From Paratinospora sagittata (lineage: Eukaryota; Streptophyta; Magnoliopsida; Ranunculales; Menispermaceae): a stretch of DNA of 64,000 bases. Each line of letters begins with the position of its first letter. Within the stretch, counting starts at the first letter, position 1. Shown here piece after piece: positions 22,403-34,844 of this stretch. The translations under genes were made by a program, and so were the position numbers. Below the pieces are notes generated by a model, which worked only from the letters and a program-made list of their open reading frames with translations, was not told where the DNA came from and did no database searches. The stretch is taken from contig CM069590.1 of assembly GCA_035771175.1 (NCBI GenBank), positions 59,155,683 to 59,219,682 on the forward strand, given 5' to 3'.

Positions 22403-23379
22403 CTAAAGAAAAATCAGAATTAGAATGGTAATGCATAAAACCACGATCTTTCATCCTTTTTTAAAGTTGCATGTAGTTTTGTTTCCACTTGTTCTTTTTT
22501 CAGATGTTTCAATTGCTTGCTTGACTCGTCTTGTGAACAAGTAGCAGGTTGGTAACTTTTACCATACAAAGTAGTAATTTTCGGTGTGGTTTGCATAGAA
22601 GGATTGATAATTCTCCTAAGAGGTGTTATCCTGCATATTTTATGTGATTGATTGTGCAGAATTTGCCATCTTTTTCATTCTATTTTCTTTTATTCTTTGG
22701 GTGCTTTTAGAGGTCTGCTGTTACCTTTATAAATCCAGGAAACCTGCTATTAACAATCAGGGCTTACTAGGTGCGTGTAAAATTGCAAGTACCCATTACT
22801 TCCTTTTTCGAAGTTGGTACTCATAATCTGCCAATCACTTTATTTGTAAAAGCTTATCAGGTATTCCTTACCCAGTCTGCTCCTTTAGAAAGGCACTACA
22901 AAGGATGAAGGACTTTAATTGCATCCAATGGACTATAAACACCAAGACCTATCTTATTAATAACAATGAAGACCCCCAGCTATAACTAAACAAATTGCCT
23001 TGCAAGTTTTTTGGCAAGCAGGGTATTCATGACTCGCATGCTCCAGCTTGAAGGGGAGTTTTTCTTGGTTTTATACCTAAATTTAGATTTATCATGTTGG
23101 CCTAGATCACGTATCCTACGGCTTGCACATTATTTTTTTTTCTTGCACAAATATTATTTCCTCAAATTTTGCTTTCATTTAGTTCCTCTTAACTAGGATT
23201 CTTGTTTCCATTTGTGGATTTGCCTATTATGCCATTATTGATTTTCACTACGTAAACTACTGTGCAATTCTATTTCAGCACAAAACACCAAAGATGTTAA
23301 CACTTTTGTTTAACTTATTCCGTCGCCAAATTATTCAAGATATCCCGCTAATTTCCTAACTATCATTGATGAAATCATA

Positions 23380-24220
23380 ATTTTGTACATTTTTACCCCA
23401 ATTTTTAGTGCTTTTAGGCTAGGAAATAAAAGAATAAATAAATAAATAAAATAATCAAAACCTCTTTAAGTCACATTTTAGTGTTTTTAGGTCATTTTAG
23501 ACATTTTAGGCATTTTAGGCTATTTAGAAGTGCATTTTAGGAAAAATATTTTTGTCGCATTTTCTTAGGATTTGTTAGGAATTAGGTTGTCGATTTTTTT
23601 TTAGAGTAAAAAATAATTTAATATTTCAAAGGTCCTAAGTATCATTTTTCCAAAGAGCATTGCGCAATTGTTTAAAGGGGTTTATTTGTATAAACTATAA
23701 AATATATTTTGATGTCTCACTTGGTCTTTCTTAAGGTGTTTTTCAAGTCCAAGCTTAATTTTAAAATATCAGATAAAGAATTATGAAGCCCAAGTGTAGC
23801 CTATTAAATTACTCTCAGCCCAATTGCAGACCATGAAGAAGGTTTCACATGTCAAAATGTTAAAAAAGTTAGGGAATCAAAAGTGGAAAAAATGGTAAGA
23901 TTCTCTCCCCAGATGGCAATATCATCATTCCTTTTTATTTTAATATTTTTTACTATTTTGGAAATACTTTATATTTGATAGGTGCTTAATTGGGCTTGAT
24001 TTTATGAAAATTTAGGGAGAATAGAATCTTTGAATTAAATGTAAAAATAGTTATTTTGGAAACAAAGCAACTATATAAAGGGGGCACCTAAGGGACCAGA
24101 TCATCTCTACTCTCATTTTCATTTTCATTTTTTTAAGTTAGACTGTATTTTCAGTAGTTGATTCAAGCCTTGGTAAAGTGACATTGCCCAAGGGTTTGGA
24201 GTTTTTGTAAGTTTTTTTTT
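23380..24220 (+). mobile_element. Possible LTR-like sequence in the leader intron
   Basis: The block has U3-like repeats of TTTTAGG/CATTTTAGG (23480-23560). It also has a clear TATA box in a promoter-like setting (ACTATATAAAGGGGGCACC at 24071-24089) followed by T/C-rich sequence, as in plant LTRs. Ends, target duplication and a partner LTR could not be defined. Confidence 0.3.
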
Positions 24221-24223
24221 CTT

Positions 24224-24247
24224 TATATATATATATATATATATATT
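24224..24247. repeat. (AT)n microsatellite
   Basis: About ten uninterrupted AT dinucleotides directly beside the poly-T that marks the 3' end of the adjoining LINE fragment. Confidence 0.85.
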
Positions 24248-24252
24248 TTATT

Positions 24253-24705
24253 TTTTTTTACTAGAAACATAGATATATATTAGAAGTAAAAAGAGTACAA
24301 AGCCCATTCCCCAAAACTGTAACCAAGAGAGAGATTGCTAGAACTGACCCAACCCACAAATAAAAGCATACTTTTTTCCCAAACTTTCCAGCTAGAACAA
24401 AAACTGTCTCAAAAGACTCTATCGTTTCTCTCTACCCAGACACACCATAAAACAGCAAAAAGCACACAAATCCAATATTTTTTACAACGGTGATCAGATA
24501 AACTTATAGGATAGCAAAAAGGTGACCCAACGTCCAGGGGGCAAAGTTTCAGACATCTATTCGTCCATTCTGTCCAGACTTCCTTCACAAATGCACAATC
24601 CCAAAACAAATGTTCAGCAGTCTCAACATTCATTCTGCACAACCAACATTCATTCATCCATTTCGTCCAGACTTTCTTTATATTAATAAAGTTCTTTTCC
24701 AACAA
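24253..24705 (-). mobile_element. L1-type LINE 3' fragment
   Basis: The minus strand encodes the zinc-binding reverse-transcriptase tail of plant L1 ORF2: WLCRMNVETAEHLFWDCAFV (Cys and His ligands visible), VWTEW and FAVLWCVWVERNDRVF. Poly-T on the plus strand near 24250 is its poly(A) tail. Similar TTTTTCTTTAT sequence on both sides (near 24216 and 24707) may be the target duplication. Strongly 5'-truncated. Confidence 0.75.
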
Positions 24706-27700
24706 TTTTTCTTTATTTATCTCTTTCTATTTGTTCATTTCTTGTCATTTAATACTATTTTCTTTTTGTTTATTTAATTGCTTTATTTTCATTGGAAGTC
24801 TATTTAAATTCAGTTTAAGATTTTTTTATTTATTTATTACTTTTGCAGACCTAGGATATTAGAGACAAACATGATTTTTCTTTGACTTATTTAGTATATA
24901 ATATTTTAATTTATTTTCTAAAAACTTAAAGTGACTTGTCCAATCCTTATGGATCAACCTTATCCAGTGCTACAACTTATCTTGTGCACTTGCAAGTATT
25001 ATTTTTTATTTAATTCAAAAGATCACATCTATCATCCAAGCCAATTTTGGCATCCCACTTACCCTTTTCATTCTCGTGTAACATTGTCAAGTCATATGTC
25101 GACCCCATTGTGCAACCTCAATAATGTCTTAATTGTACTTTCCATCCACCTAGGCATCTTTATTTCAAGCACTTATTCCATATATGTGTAGTTTCATAGC
25201 CACCCATAACTTAGCTCCATAGAGCATGGTTAATGATATAGTCTTCTTTTAATCCATAATCATATTCATTTATATATAAAAGTTAAATGCGCCTCTCCAT
25301 CTCATTCATAATGTTATAATTTTATGAGTGCCATCTTCTTCAGTATCAATAAAAAGGGGATTGAGCCAAAATAATAGAAGTGATAATCATAGGGTATCTA
25401 TGCGTTATCAATCTTTACTGCCCCTTTGTTAAACTCAACTCAACAAAGCCTTTTATCAACCACATGCGATTGACTATATGAATCTACTTCCTCACTTCGC
25501 TCCATAAAGGGTCGGATCTTCCATTATATCACAAATTCAAAAGTGGTTTCTTTTATAGAATTTGCATATCTCTAAATATGATATTTCATTATAGGCCTTC
25601 TTTTTCATCTATTGTTATTGCCAATAGTTAATGTATCACTCTTTTAATTAGTGCATACATAGGTCTTCATTGTAACTTATATGTGTCCAATAATAGCTTT
25701 TGTCTTATTTTAGCTCCAATTAGAGTTACTCCTATCGTCTTATTTGATTCTATGGCAACTTATCTTCAGGAGTCACAAATTTATTGTATTTCTCCAATAT
25801 TGTTTTTTTTTAACATTTATCCCCTTCAGAAAAACATACCAAATAAAATTTCATAAAAATCCACTAGCTGTGAGGCAACCATGCTAGTTTTAATACCTTT
25901 TCATCAAGAACTACCCTAGCTACGTCAACAACCTAACCTTGGTAACATCATTCCCTTGCTTGCTTACACAAACACTATCTAAAGTAACCCAAACAAAGAG
26001 TTCTAAATACTTGCTTCTTACCCCCAAAGTGATATCCCTACTTTAAGAACATGACGTCTCATTTACATTTTCCTTTGATTTTTGAGTAAGCTTAACTAAA
26101 GTCTCTAGTTGACATGACAACAAAGGAAATACAACCGATATTCTAAAAATAGTATGTAAAATCATTTAAAAAGAAGGTAAAATGAAGAAAACAAAGTAAG
26201 TAAATTTAGTCAAAACAGCAATACAAAATTCAAAAAATCCAGTTCACATGGACTGAACATAGAATTGGATCAAGTAAAAACTTAAGTTTGAAAGCAAAAC
26301 ATATTTACAATTAATAATATTATCTTTCATTTGAGTAAATCCATATGGTGAGTCAAAACCAAAAACCCTAAAAAACTATTTAAAATTGTTTTAAAAAAAA
26401 AAGCTTTGTAGAATTGGGCCAACCCAGATCAAAGCTCAACTCCTACGAAAGCCATAAAAAACCTATTAGACCAACCCAGGATCCATTGTAGTCAGTAATT
26501 ACTTTGTGTGTAAAAACTAAGTAATAGAGTGCAAAATAAAGTGGGAAACATCAAAATGAAATGGCATGCATATAAGTAATAAACGCTTGGTTATCAAGCA
26601 AGTAAATACTATTATTTTATTCGATTAAAGAGAAACGTAAGAAATCAACCAAAAGCCCATCATGCTGCAACTAATTTCAAGCATGGTGTTCAACAATGGG
26701 CACCGTGAATCCAATTATATCATTCCCCTCAGCTATGAGAAAGAAACTATCCAAAACTATTTACCATATGGATCACTTCCATAAGAAATAATCGGATATT
26801 TGATTGTGATACGAGCAAGTTTACATGGAAACATGAGTTTAATTTGTGAACATTATTATTCAGTAAAAGCTTTGATGCTAAAATCAATAAACTAAATAAC
26901 AAAATTATAAATTAGAATTCAACTTCCCATTTTGTAAAATATATATGTCTTTTCACAGTTACCATATTGACCAAAATGTTTTAACATCATGAGCAACACA
27001 GTGGTTAGTGGTTACATGATGATAATAATATAATCCATAATAAGAAGGATATAAGTTATACTTAGCGATGATCTAATACAGATAGAATATTACTTTTCAT
27101 AGCAAACACATTAAAAAATAGGGGGGAGAGAGAGAGAGAGACTTTTTTTTTTTTTTTTGAAAGCAGAGAGAGAGAGACTTGTATATAACTTTTAACATAA
27201 TTAGAAATTAGTTAAATGTCTATGACTTAATATTTACACTTTTTCTGTGACAATGATGAGTATGATATTTGCAGTATCTGATTATTTTTATTTTACGCAG
27301 CACCATCTTTCTACCAAGGCAGTATACAAACAACCTTAAGCAGAGAGAAATGGCCGCATATTGGCTTGGGAAAGTACCAAAACATGTTTAAAAACTGCAA
27401 CCTAGAGCATGCTTTCTTGGTCATCACAGAAGCACTTATTCGAACAATAAGTCGTAAACAATATATCAGCACAACCTACCTAAGCCAATTTTGTTATATA
27501 AGCCTTTTTTCTTAGATTTTTCCACACTATTTTACATTACATCCTTTCTAAGTGCAACCCATATTCAAACCATCCTTTACCAGTGCAATCATCAGTCATT
27601 GCTTAGCACCTAAACCATGTTAAATAACATTACCATACCACTGACCCCCACCGGAGTTGTAATTTTTAGCTTCTCAAACATTCTCATTGTCAGTGACAGA

Positions 27701-29126
27701 AATTACACAAGTAACGTGGGGGCAAAAAGGCTATATCATATGGCCATTAATTGCTTCAAAGTCAGCAATTGATGCTTTCTCGCAAGAATCATAAAACTTT
27801 CCACTTATGGATGCTTTCTCGCAAAATATTAGATAATTTCATCCACACAGTTCTAGGATAAATTTAGCAATATGCTAAATGCCAAAAACTTGCCTAGGAA
27901 AGGGGATAGATTTGATTCAGAAAGTTTTCCATTTAAGCTTGTCTATTTTAAATTCATTGGCGTAAGCAATCAATCAAGAAATTGATATTTAAACAAGCAT
28001 CTTCAGCAAGTCAGATATATGCTCCAGTTCATGCTTTAGATAAATAAGAAAGGAAGAGAAAATTTATCTATTGGGCATACCTGCTTTAAATAAATAGCAT
28101 TCAATCAGGCAAACTCACAATATAAGTGATTATATTCTACTAAATAAATCAACCAAGGTATTTGCACTGACCATAAAGTTGCTGGCCAAACAATATCTGA
28201 CCAATAAGATCAAACTTTCTCAAGTAGATGCTACTGAAAATTGAGTGCAAAAAATTCACACAGTTTCCTGTTATCATCCAATTTACTTGAGAAATCAATA
28301 AGTAGTTCTTCAACTACCAAAACATATAATCCATCAGCTCACAATATTGACTCTTAGCAAGAATAGAAATAATGTCGGAAAATGAAAATTAATCACTGAC
28401 AATCTCAAAAGTAAATTTAACGAAATGAGAAGAAACATTCCTATGTAAAAGTAAAAAATTAAAAAATTAAAAAAAAATTCAATGCTCACTTTCTTTGAAG
28501 GGGTCAACGAATGGTGGGTAAGATCACGATACAACCCAGTCGAGCAATAATTACCGAATCAGGAATAAACATATCAGCTGCGTAAACATCAGAAGAAATA
28601 AACACAATTAAACCCATGTAATTCAGAAAAGGCAACTCAACTTCAAAATCTAAACCATCCATCGCGAAAAAAAAATAAAAAACAATATTGGTAGTAAAAT
28701 TGCAGTATACATCATAAACCAAAAGCTAAGTTGATCGAAACCAAATCAGGATTTCCCAATCGAATCAATTAGCAAAACCAGTAAAATCCCTTCCTCGCGC
28801 CATTAACCCCACACCAGAATCGTATCAATCAAGCTCATCTCCGAAGAGAAACCTAATCGAATAAACAAAAGATCGAAAACCAATTACAAACAAAACGATA
28901 ACGCGCAAAACCCTAGCTGATGCTCCAGCTGGTGAGATGAAGTTAGTACATAGAGATAGATAAAGAGTAAGAGAAAGCGAGAACGCCATCAAATTCGGAT
29001 AACCACCATTAATGCAACAGCGAAGAACACCATATTCGGTAATCCCCCGTTAATGTAACAAACTCAATCAATTAAACTGAACACGCGTCGATTACAGACA
29101 GTCTCGGTTTGGGCAAAAAACTTTAC
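24706..29126. other. Remainder of the leader intron
   Basis: Mostly AT-rich. 25080-25400 contains sequence faintly like an antisense RTE LINE (on the minus strand: CATGCTCTATGGAGC then AGATGCCTAGGTGGATGG), unproven. 27121-27180 has two GA microsatellites around a poly-T run. The small open frames at 28334-28722 lie in T-rich sequence and are not supported. Confidence 0.4.
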
Positions 29127-29240
29127 CTTATTAAATCACTTCTGAAACCCTAGCTCCAATCGAGCTTTCCATTCAGGGTTTCTCTGTTACACGGCGTAGT
29201 TCTTCTGATCTTCCTCGCCAAAACCCTCGGTCCAACTAGA
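29127..29240 (-). other. Distal 5' UTR exon of the TFIIS-N gene (predicted)
   Basis: The minus-strand sequence has typical plant leader character (AAACCCTGAATGG, AGCTAGGGTTTCAG) and ends in a good donor AATAAG then GTAAAG (intron starts at 29126). It borders a CpG-rich promoter-like block. Linking it to the exon at 21660 implies a ~7.5-kb leader intron, possibly with further small exons. No transcript supports this, and it could instead belong to an unseen minus-strand gene. Confidence 0.4.
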
Positions 29241-29272
29241 TGTACAACGTTCATCCTTCGCACGGTTTTTCT

Positions 29273-29330
29273 TTTCTTTCTTTCTTTCTTTCTTTCTTTT
29301 TTTTTATCTTTTATTAATTTATTTTTTTGT
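29273..29330. repeat. (CTTT)n tract
   Basis: A run of CTTT/TTTC units followed by poly-T separates the predicted leader exon from the CpG-rich block. Confidence 0.7.
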
Positions 29331-29590
29331 TAAGTTTGTTTCCGGCTGGCCGCACGTGCCACACGCATGCGCGAGCGACTCAGTGACGCTGTGATGCTGA
29401 CGAGGAATTTGAGTGTTTGAGTGAAAGGCGCCGAACATTTCGTGGTCGGGTTGAGAGCGACCTGTTCGTTCGGTCGCACTCGTACGTCAGCCGGTGAAAA
29501 GTAAAATGGATGAAGGCAAGATACGAAGCGAGAGTCTTGTTTCGCGTCTCTTTGTTGAACGATGTGAAGGATCAAAACAATACAAATGTG
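29331..29590. promoter_or_regulatory. CpG-rich promoter-like block
   Basis: An island of CpG-rich DNA (GCGCGAGCGACTCAG, GGCGCCGAAC, CGTACGTCAG) with a CACGTG G-box near 29353, in otherwise AT-rich sequence. It lies just upstream, on the minus strand, of the predicted TFIIS-N leader exon and is taken as its promoter. The 81-codon open frame inside has no recognisable product. Confidence 0.4.
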
Positions 29591-31594
29591 TCTCGCTCGA
29601 AAGAAAGCTTGGTGTTTGTATTTGAGAGATGTCTATATGAGCTTAGTTAGCTGCACATTTTGACCAAGAAATATGTGTATGATTATGGTATTGAATCTTT
29701 CGTGGTATATAGGGAGTATCATTTTCTTATTAGTTCCATAGTTGAACACAATAGACCAATCAGAATATTTTCAATTTGCACCCTTTTAGAATTTTTTAAT
29801 TACAAAAAGCTGAAAGGAAATGGCTTTAAAACTAGGTAGTTTCAAAATCTTTCTTGCATCTTTGAAGTCGATCGCCACCAATTTTATTATTAAACAGCGG
29901 TGTAATAGTCTTCTATTGCGTGTAATTATCATCAGGAAGTGATTTTATAGGATAAACTAGGGAAGAATGATTCAACTTTATTATAAAGATATGGTCTATG
30001 AACACTCTCGCTGAAGATTTTTTTTATTATCATTATCTATCAAGTTAATGACTTTTTTAAGAACGAAGAGAATAGATGATTTTATTGATATACATATATG
30101 ATTTTATATCAATTGTGGCATTACCAACTCCTGTGTCATGTATATATGTGTATTCATGTATGTATGTTAGTTTTGTATTCTTAATAAATGTATGAAATAG
30201 GGGATGAAGGATAATGACTATTCTCTATTAATTTAAATCTATGTTTACATTTTATTATGATGAGAATAAGATAAACTAAGTACTTATTCTCCACAAATAA
30301 TTTAATTGAATGTTCTACGTAATTAAATTTTAATTCGAGTAACAAAAAAAAAATGAAGCTGAAATGACTTACTCAAAATACCTTTTAAAAAATTACGTGG
30401 TATAATTAGATCGAATAAGCCTATGTGGAATAACTTGTGAACCCTCAATTATTGAAAAATTAATAAACTGTAAAACTAGTACCAAGGACACATTTGCTCA
30501 CTCTAGTATTGTTATAATTAATGTGAATGCTTAGATCGCATATGATGAAATAATACTTGATCAATTTTAAATATTGATGTCTTTACACTATGTTGTTATT
30601 TTTTTATTTAAAAATATAGTACTTCGTCAAAATTATGACTAGATCTAAAATAAAAAGGAGATTCATCTTCTTGGAAAAAGGGCGGGTAATTTATATTAGT
30701 CAATTTCTTATGTATACTGTACCAATATAAAAAATGTTAAGGAGATTGAAATTCTCATACAAATTGCTATAAATCTAATATGTTAAGCATTCACATCAGA
30801 TTTATAATTTAATTAAAAAATATATTATTTTGATGTATTAAAGTTAAAAATTGACGTGTCAGTAATTTATAATTAACAATTAATATAGTATTTTTAATCT
30901 AAGCAGCATTACTCCATTAATATTATTATTGTACGGTACATACACTCGTGTGATGACTACAACAACCAGTAGGGATGATGAATCTTATCGAATCAAATGT
31001 AAAGTATTGAGAATTGACCTTACACTGTACATGGGTGATATCCAAGTATTTTCAATGGATCTTCTCATAATAAGTGGCCGTTTGTTTCTACCTTAAATTT
31101 TGATTTTTTTGGCTTATTTTTAAAGGAAAGCAACAAAGTTCACATCAGTTTGTCGATTTTAAATTCCACTCAGAGAAAACTTTTGTAAAAATTAGTTGGT
31201 TTCCACTGTCTTTGTTGTCATTTAAAATTGTCGTCCACAATTACTTGTACAAGTAAAACTATTTGTTCTGTTCAAAAATTAGTTGGTTTCCATGTGTCAT
31301 TCTAATTAAGTTTTTATGATTACGCTGCTTAATAGTCCTTTTTTTTTTTGTATTTTACTCTCCTAAATCGTCTTATAAGTACTCACTTAAAACAACTATA
31401 TAAAAACACTTCTTCGAATAGTATTTTTATAACTTTCTTAGTCGCTTTTTAAGATGCAAGTCGAATCAAATGGCCCATTAAAAAACCAACGAATGAGTGG
31501 ACATATTCACTCTTCAGCAAGTGCCTTCGTATCAGCATTAGCCTTCTCAAACAAATAAGTGATATTCAATGCATTTATGCTGTCACTGTACCTT

Positions 31595-31752
31595 GAAGGT
31601 TAAGTACAATCGCGTTTATTCTAAAAGTTTCAAATTTAAGTCATTTTTATTATTTATTAGTTAACGACATCTTTGAGTGTTTATGGCCGTATCCCAAAAA
31701 GATTAATGGTGATGTAAGTCCTTAAAACCTACTGATCTAAAAAATAAATAAA
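31595..31752 (+). mobile_element. Degenerate SINE, same family as the copy at 46399
   Basis: It aligns along its length with 46399-46566: AAGGTTAAGTACAA, then TTTGAGTGTTTATGGCCG, GATGTAAGTCC and ACCTACTGATCTAAAAAA, ending in an A-rich tail. Box A/B-like parts are eroded. Confidence 0.5.
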
Positions 31753-32459
31753 AGTTTAAAGGTATAAGCAGATGTAATTTCAATGGTAGCATGCGTTGGG
31801 TTTTATTGGCTCTTAACATTAATTGGAGATATAAGAATTAAATTAAAATGACACATTTTAAAATGCTATATTATTTAAGATATAAATAATTTTTGTACTA
31901 TTAATTATTTTCACCAAAACTACGTTGATATAAAATTCTGAAGTCATAATCAAGTATTGGTTGATTAAAATATTACTCGATTAATTTCTACGTACCATTG
32001 GCTAATATGAAATAGCTTCGGAGCCACGATATCAGCCCCCGACACCATCGTTTCAACAACTCAATTGAAGACGAAGGTTGGTGTCCTACCCCGTTCGTAG
32101 AGAGCAAGAGAAATTTGTTTCTTTAAAATAAAATAAAAAAACAAACAATTTGACAGATGCGTAAGAGGAAGTTGAGAAGCAGCGTGGCATCACCGAGGAG
32201 TTCCACGTAGATGGACAGTTGCAGGGGATTAGTGCCGTGGGCCAACCATTCCATGGTCCCGCATCCTTCGAACCAAGTGGTGTCTGGGATGCAGACAGGG
32301 CCCGCCGGAGGTCAACTTAAACAAAAGAAAAAAAAACAACGAGCTGCTTCAAATACCATACATTAATTCATTGACAAATGTTTTTACTATTTAAAAATTA
32401 TATCTAAATCTATATCCATATTTATGAGAATATAATAATTAAAAAGTTTTTTTTTTATG

Positions 32460-32920
32460 ATATGGTGATGTGATGTAAAGGTATGAGTAACCTGACCGAT
32501 TCAACCTGACCCATCAAGTCCGACCATTTCAGGTCGGGTTAGTCAAGTTAATTTTTTAACAATCCGACCAAACCTAACCCGATCTGACTTCTTAAAATAT
32601 ATATATATATAAGTTCATCATTATTCTCATAAATCAAGTTTAAAAGTAGCTTGATTTGTACATATATGAATTCTTCCAAAAAAAAAAAATTTTATTTTTT
32701 AAAGCTTAAATAGTAATTTAATAAATTAGATGCATAATAATCTAACATAAGCTTAAATAGTAATTATTAAGCTTTAAAAAAAACTTAGACTATTTAATAA
32801 GGGTCAACCTGATCAATTTGACCCGACCTTAGGTAAGGTGGTATCAGGTCCAATTCACTATCACCTGACCTCATCTGGTATAGTAAGTTAGGGAGTAAAA
32901 ATTCGACCTGATTTTACCAC
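32460..32920. repeat. Palindromic dispersed repeat
   Basis: CCTGACC/GGTCGGGTT motifs lie in opposite orientation at both ends (32490-32545 and 32805-32915), with an AAGCTTAAATAGTAATT direct repeat in the middle (32702 and 32750). It is probably a decayed non-autonomous DNA transposon; no coding potential. Confidence 0.4.
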
Positions 32921-34028
32921 TAATGTGGTGTATTGTTATATTACAGTAGTTATAAATTTAAGTACATATCTTAATTCATTTTACCACTATTCTAATTCGT
33001 TAATTGAATTGATGAAAGAGATAACTTCGCTCTTTTATATATACGAACTAAGATTTACCCTATATATATATTTCCATTTGGTCAGTACTTTAAGTTTTAT
33101 AGCTCTTTATTTTAACTTGACTAATCATTTTTTCAATTACATGGTCGGCTGTCTAAGTATGCTTTCTTTCCCTCTGATCTGTGGAAGGCTAAGTGACTCA
33201 TTGTTTAAAAAATAAAATAAAATAATCTATTAGCTCTTATTGGGCTTTTAAGCAATGTTTTAGAAGCAGGAGGTCCTTGATGATGAAGTAAAATGAAAAA
33301 AATAGTTACTTGTCAACTTTTTTTATTAGGACGTATACAAAGTCATTAGTTAACTTTCTCTTATATTTTCATTGCCTGCAAATGATTAATTACATATAAA
33401 AGGCCAATCTGGCCTTTTTGACTATGACATCTAAATTATTGGCACTCAATTGACTATTATTGGCGTGTTATTTATATTCCACCCTATTATTTTTATCTTT
33501 TGCACGTAATACACATTCTTTTATTTTATTTTTTTACTGTTTTTTTTTTTTTAAGTTCATTTACCGAGAAATATATATACTGCATTTGTATGGCAACTCA
33601 CAAAAGTTAAAATTCAAAACCATACACAATAAATAGTAGGTTTTAGAACTAATTAGATCTACGATGACAAAAGCAAACACAATTTGTCTTGATACCAACC
33701 CCATTTGGTTCATGATTTGCATATAATTTTTTGCATAAAAAAAAAAAGTTTAGGCTATCGTTTGGTATAAAACTCAAATACAATTTTTTATATTTTAAAA
33801 TTTTAAAACCCAAAAAATACGTTTGGTTTGACAATTCCAAAAATAAGTTTTTTAAATTTTGACTAGAAACAACTTGTTTTCAAAAAACAACAAAACATTA
33901 TTTTTAAAAATTTTATTTTTATTATATTCATATTTTTGGATCACATTCAAAGCAGCCTTAATTAGTCAAGAAAAAAAAAGGAAAACATAAATTTCAAAGC
34001 TCTATCAATAAATTGTGAAGTGGTTTAT

Positions 34029-34052
34029 ACTATATATATATATATATATATA
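34029..34052. repeat. (TA)n microsatellite
   Basis: About twelve TA units in intergenic DNA. Confidence 0.85.
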
Positions 34053-34194
34053 AGATTGGGCTGGATTTGGATCAATGAATGGGATCTTTGATTTTCAAAG
34101 CCCACTTCAAATGTAGCTTTGACCCCTTGAGATCAATACAAGGCCCATCAACCACCTATCAAGTCTCAACCTTATCCGCCTCAGCATCCCCACC

Positions 34195-34404
34195 TTAGGA
34201 TGTTGCTTCATCATCAAAGGAGCAATTAGCAAGCTGAAAAAAAGCTATGCTACAGGATCGCAATAGCGTCCCACAGACAGGATTGCTATTTGCTACTATG
34301 AAAATCATTTTCGAACAAGAAATACCACCAAGGTCATATATATTCCTGTATCCACGAGTGGACCAGATCTGACGGGCGAAATGGGCCAGGCGCATAGAAA
34401 ACAC
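34195..34404 (-). pseudogene. Gene-like fragment, unrecognised
   Basis: A 69-codon open frame begins MFSMRLAHFARQIWSTRGYR, reminiscent of a mitochondrial presequence. A possible intron lies inside it (donor GGTATTTCTTG, acceptor CTTTTTTTCAG), which would leave ...NIYDLG joined to LANCSFDDEATS. GC content is higher than its surroundings. No homologue is recognised; a captured exon pair or chance frame are both possible. Confidence 0.25.
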
Positions 34405-34844
34405 TTTAGGGTGTACAGGGGTTAAGTTAGATGAATTTAAGATTAAAATTTAATTCAATCTAAATAATTCAGGTTGCTAAATTTAAAATTTAACCCAACT
34501 CAATTCAAATAACTTTGAACAATAATTTATAAATTAATTACTATAAAACAAATTATGATGACCCTTTTTTTTACCCAATATTTATAGTATATTATTATAA
34601 TGGCATAGATTATGATTATGAAACTCATGCTCATGATGATGATCTAATTTTCTTATTGGTTTACATCTTTAAAACTTGAAATGAATATAACTTGTTAGAC
34701 TTATTTTTATATTGTTAAAAAATATCAATTGTTAAATACTAAAAAGATTTATTGAATAGTTGAAAAAACACACATAAGAACGGATATCAAATAGAATAAG
34801 TAAAAGACACGAGTACACGGTCAAGTAAAAAAATATATAATAAA

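Larger units (their letters stand above)
29591..34194. other. AT-rich intergenic DNA
   Basis: No supported gene. It holds a degenerate SINE (31595-31752), a palindromic repeat (32460-32920) and a more GC-rich patch at 32020-32330 without a recognisable frame. A duplicated AATTAGTTGGTTTCC occurs near 31191 and 31275. Confidence 0.45.
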
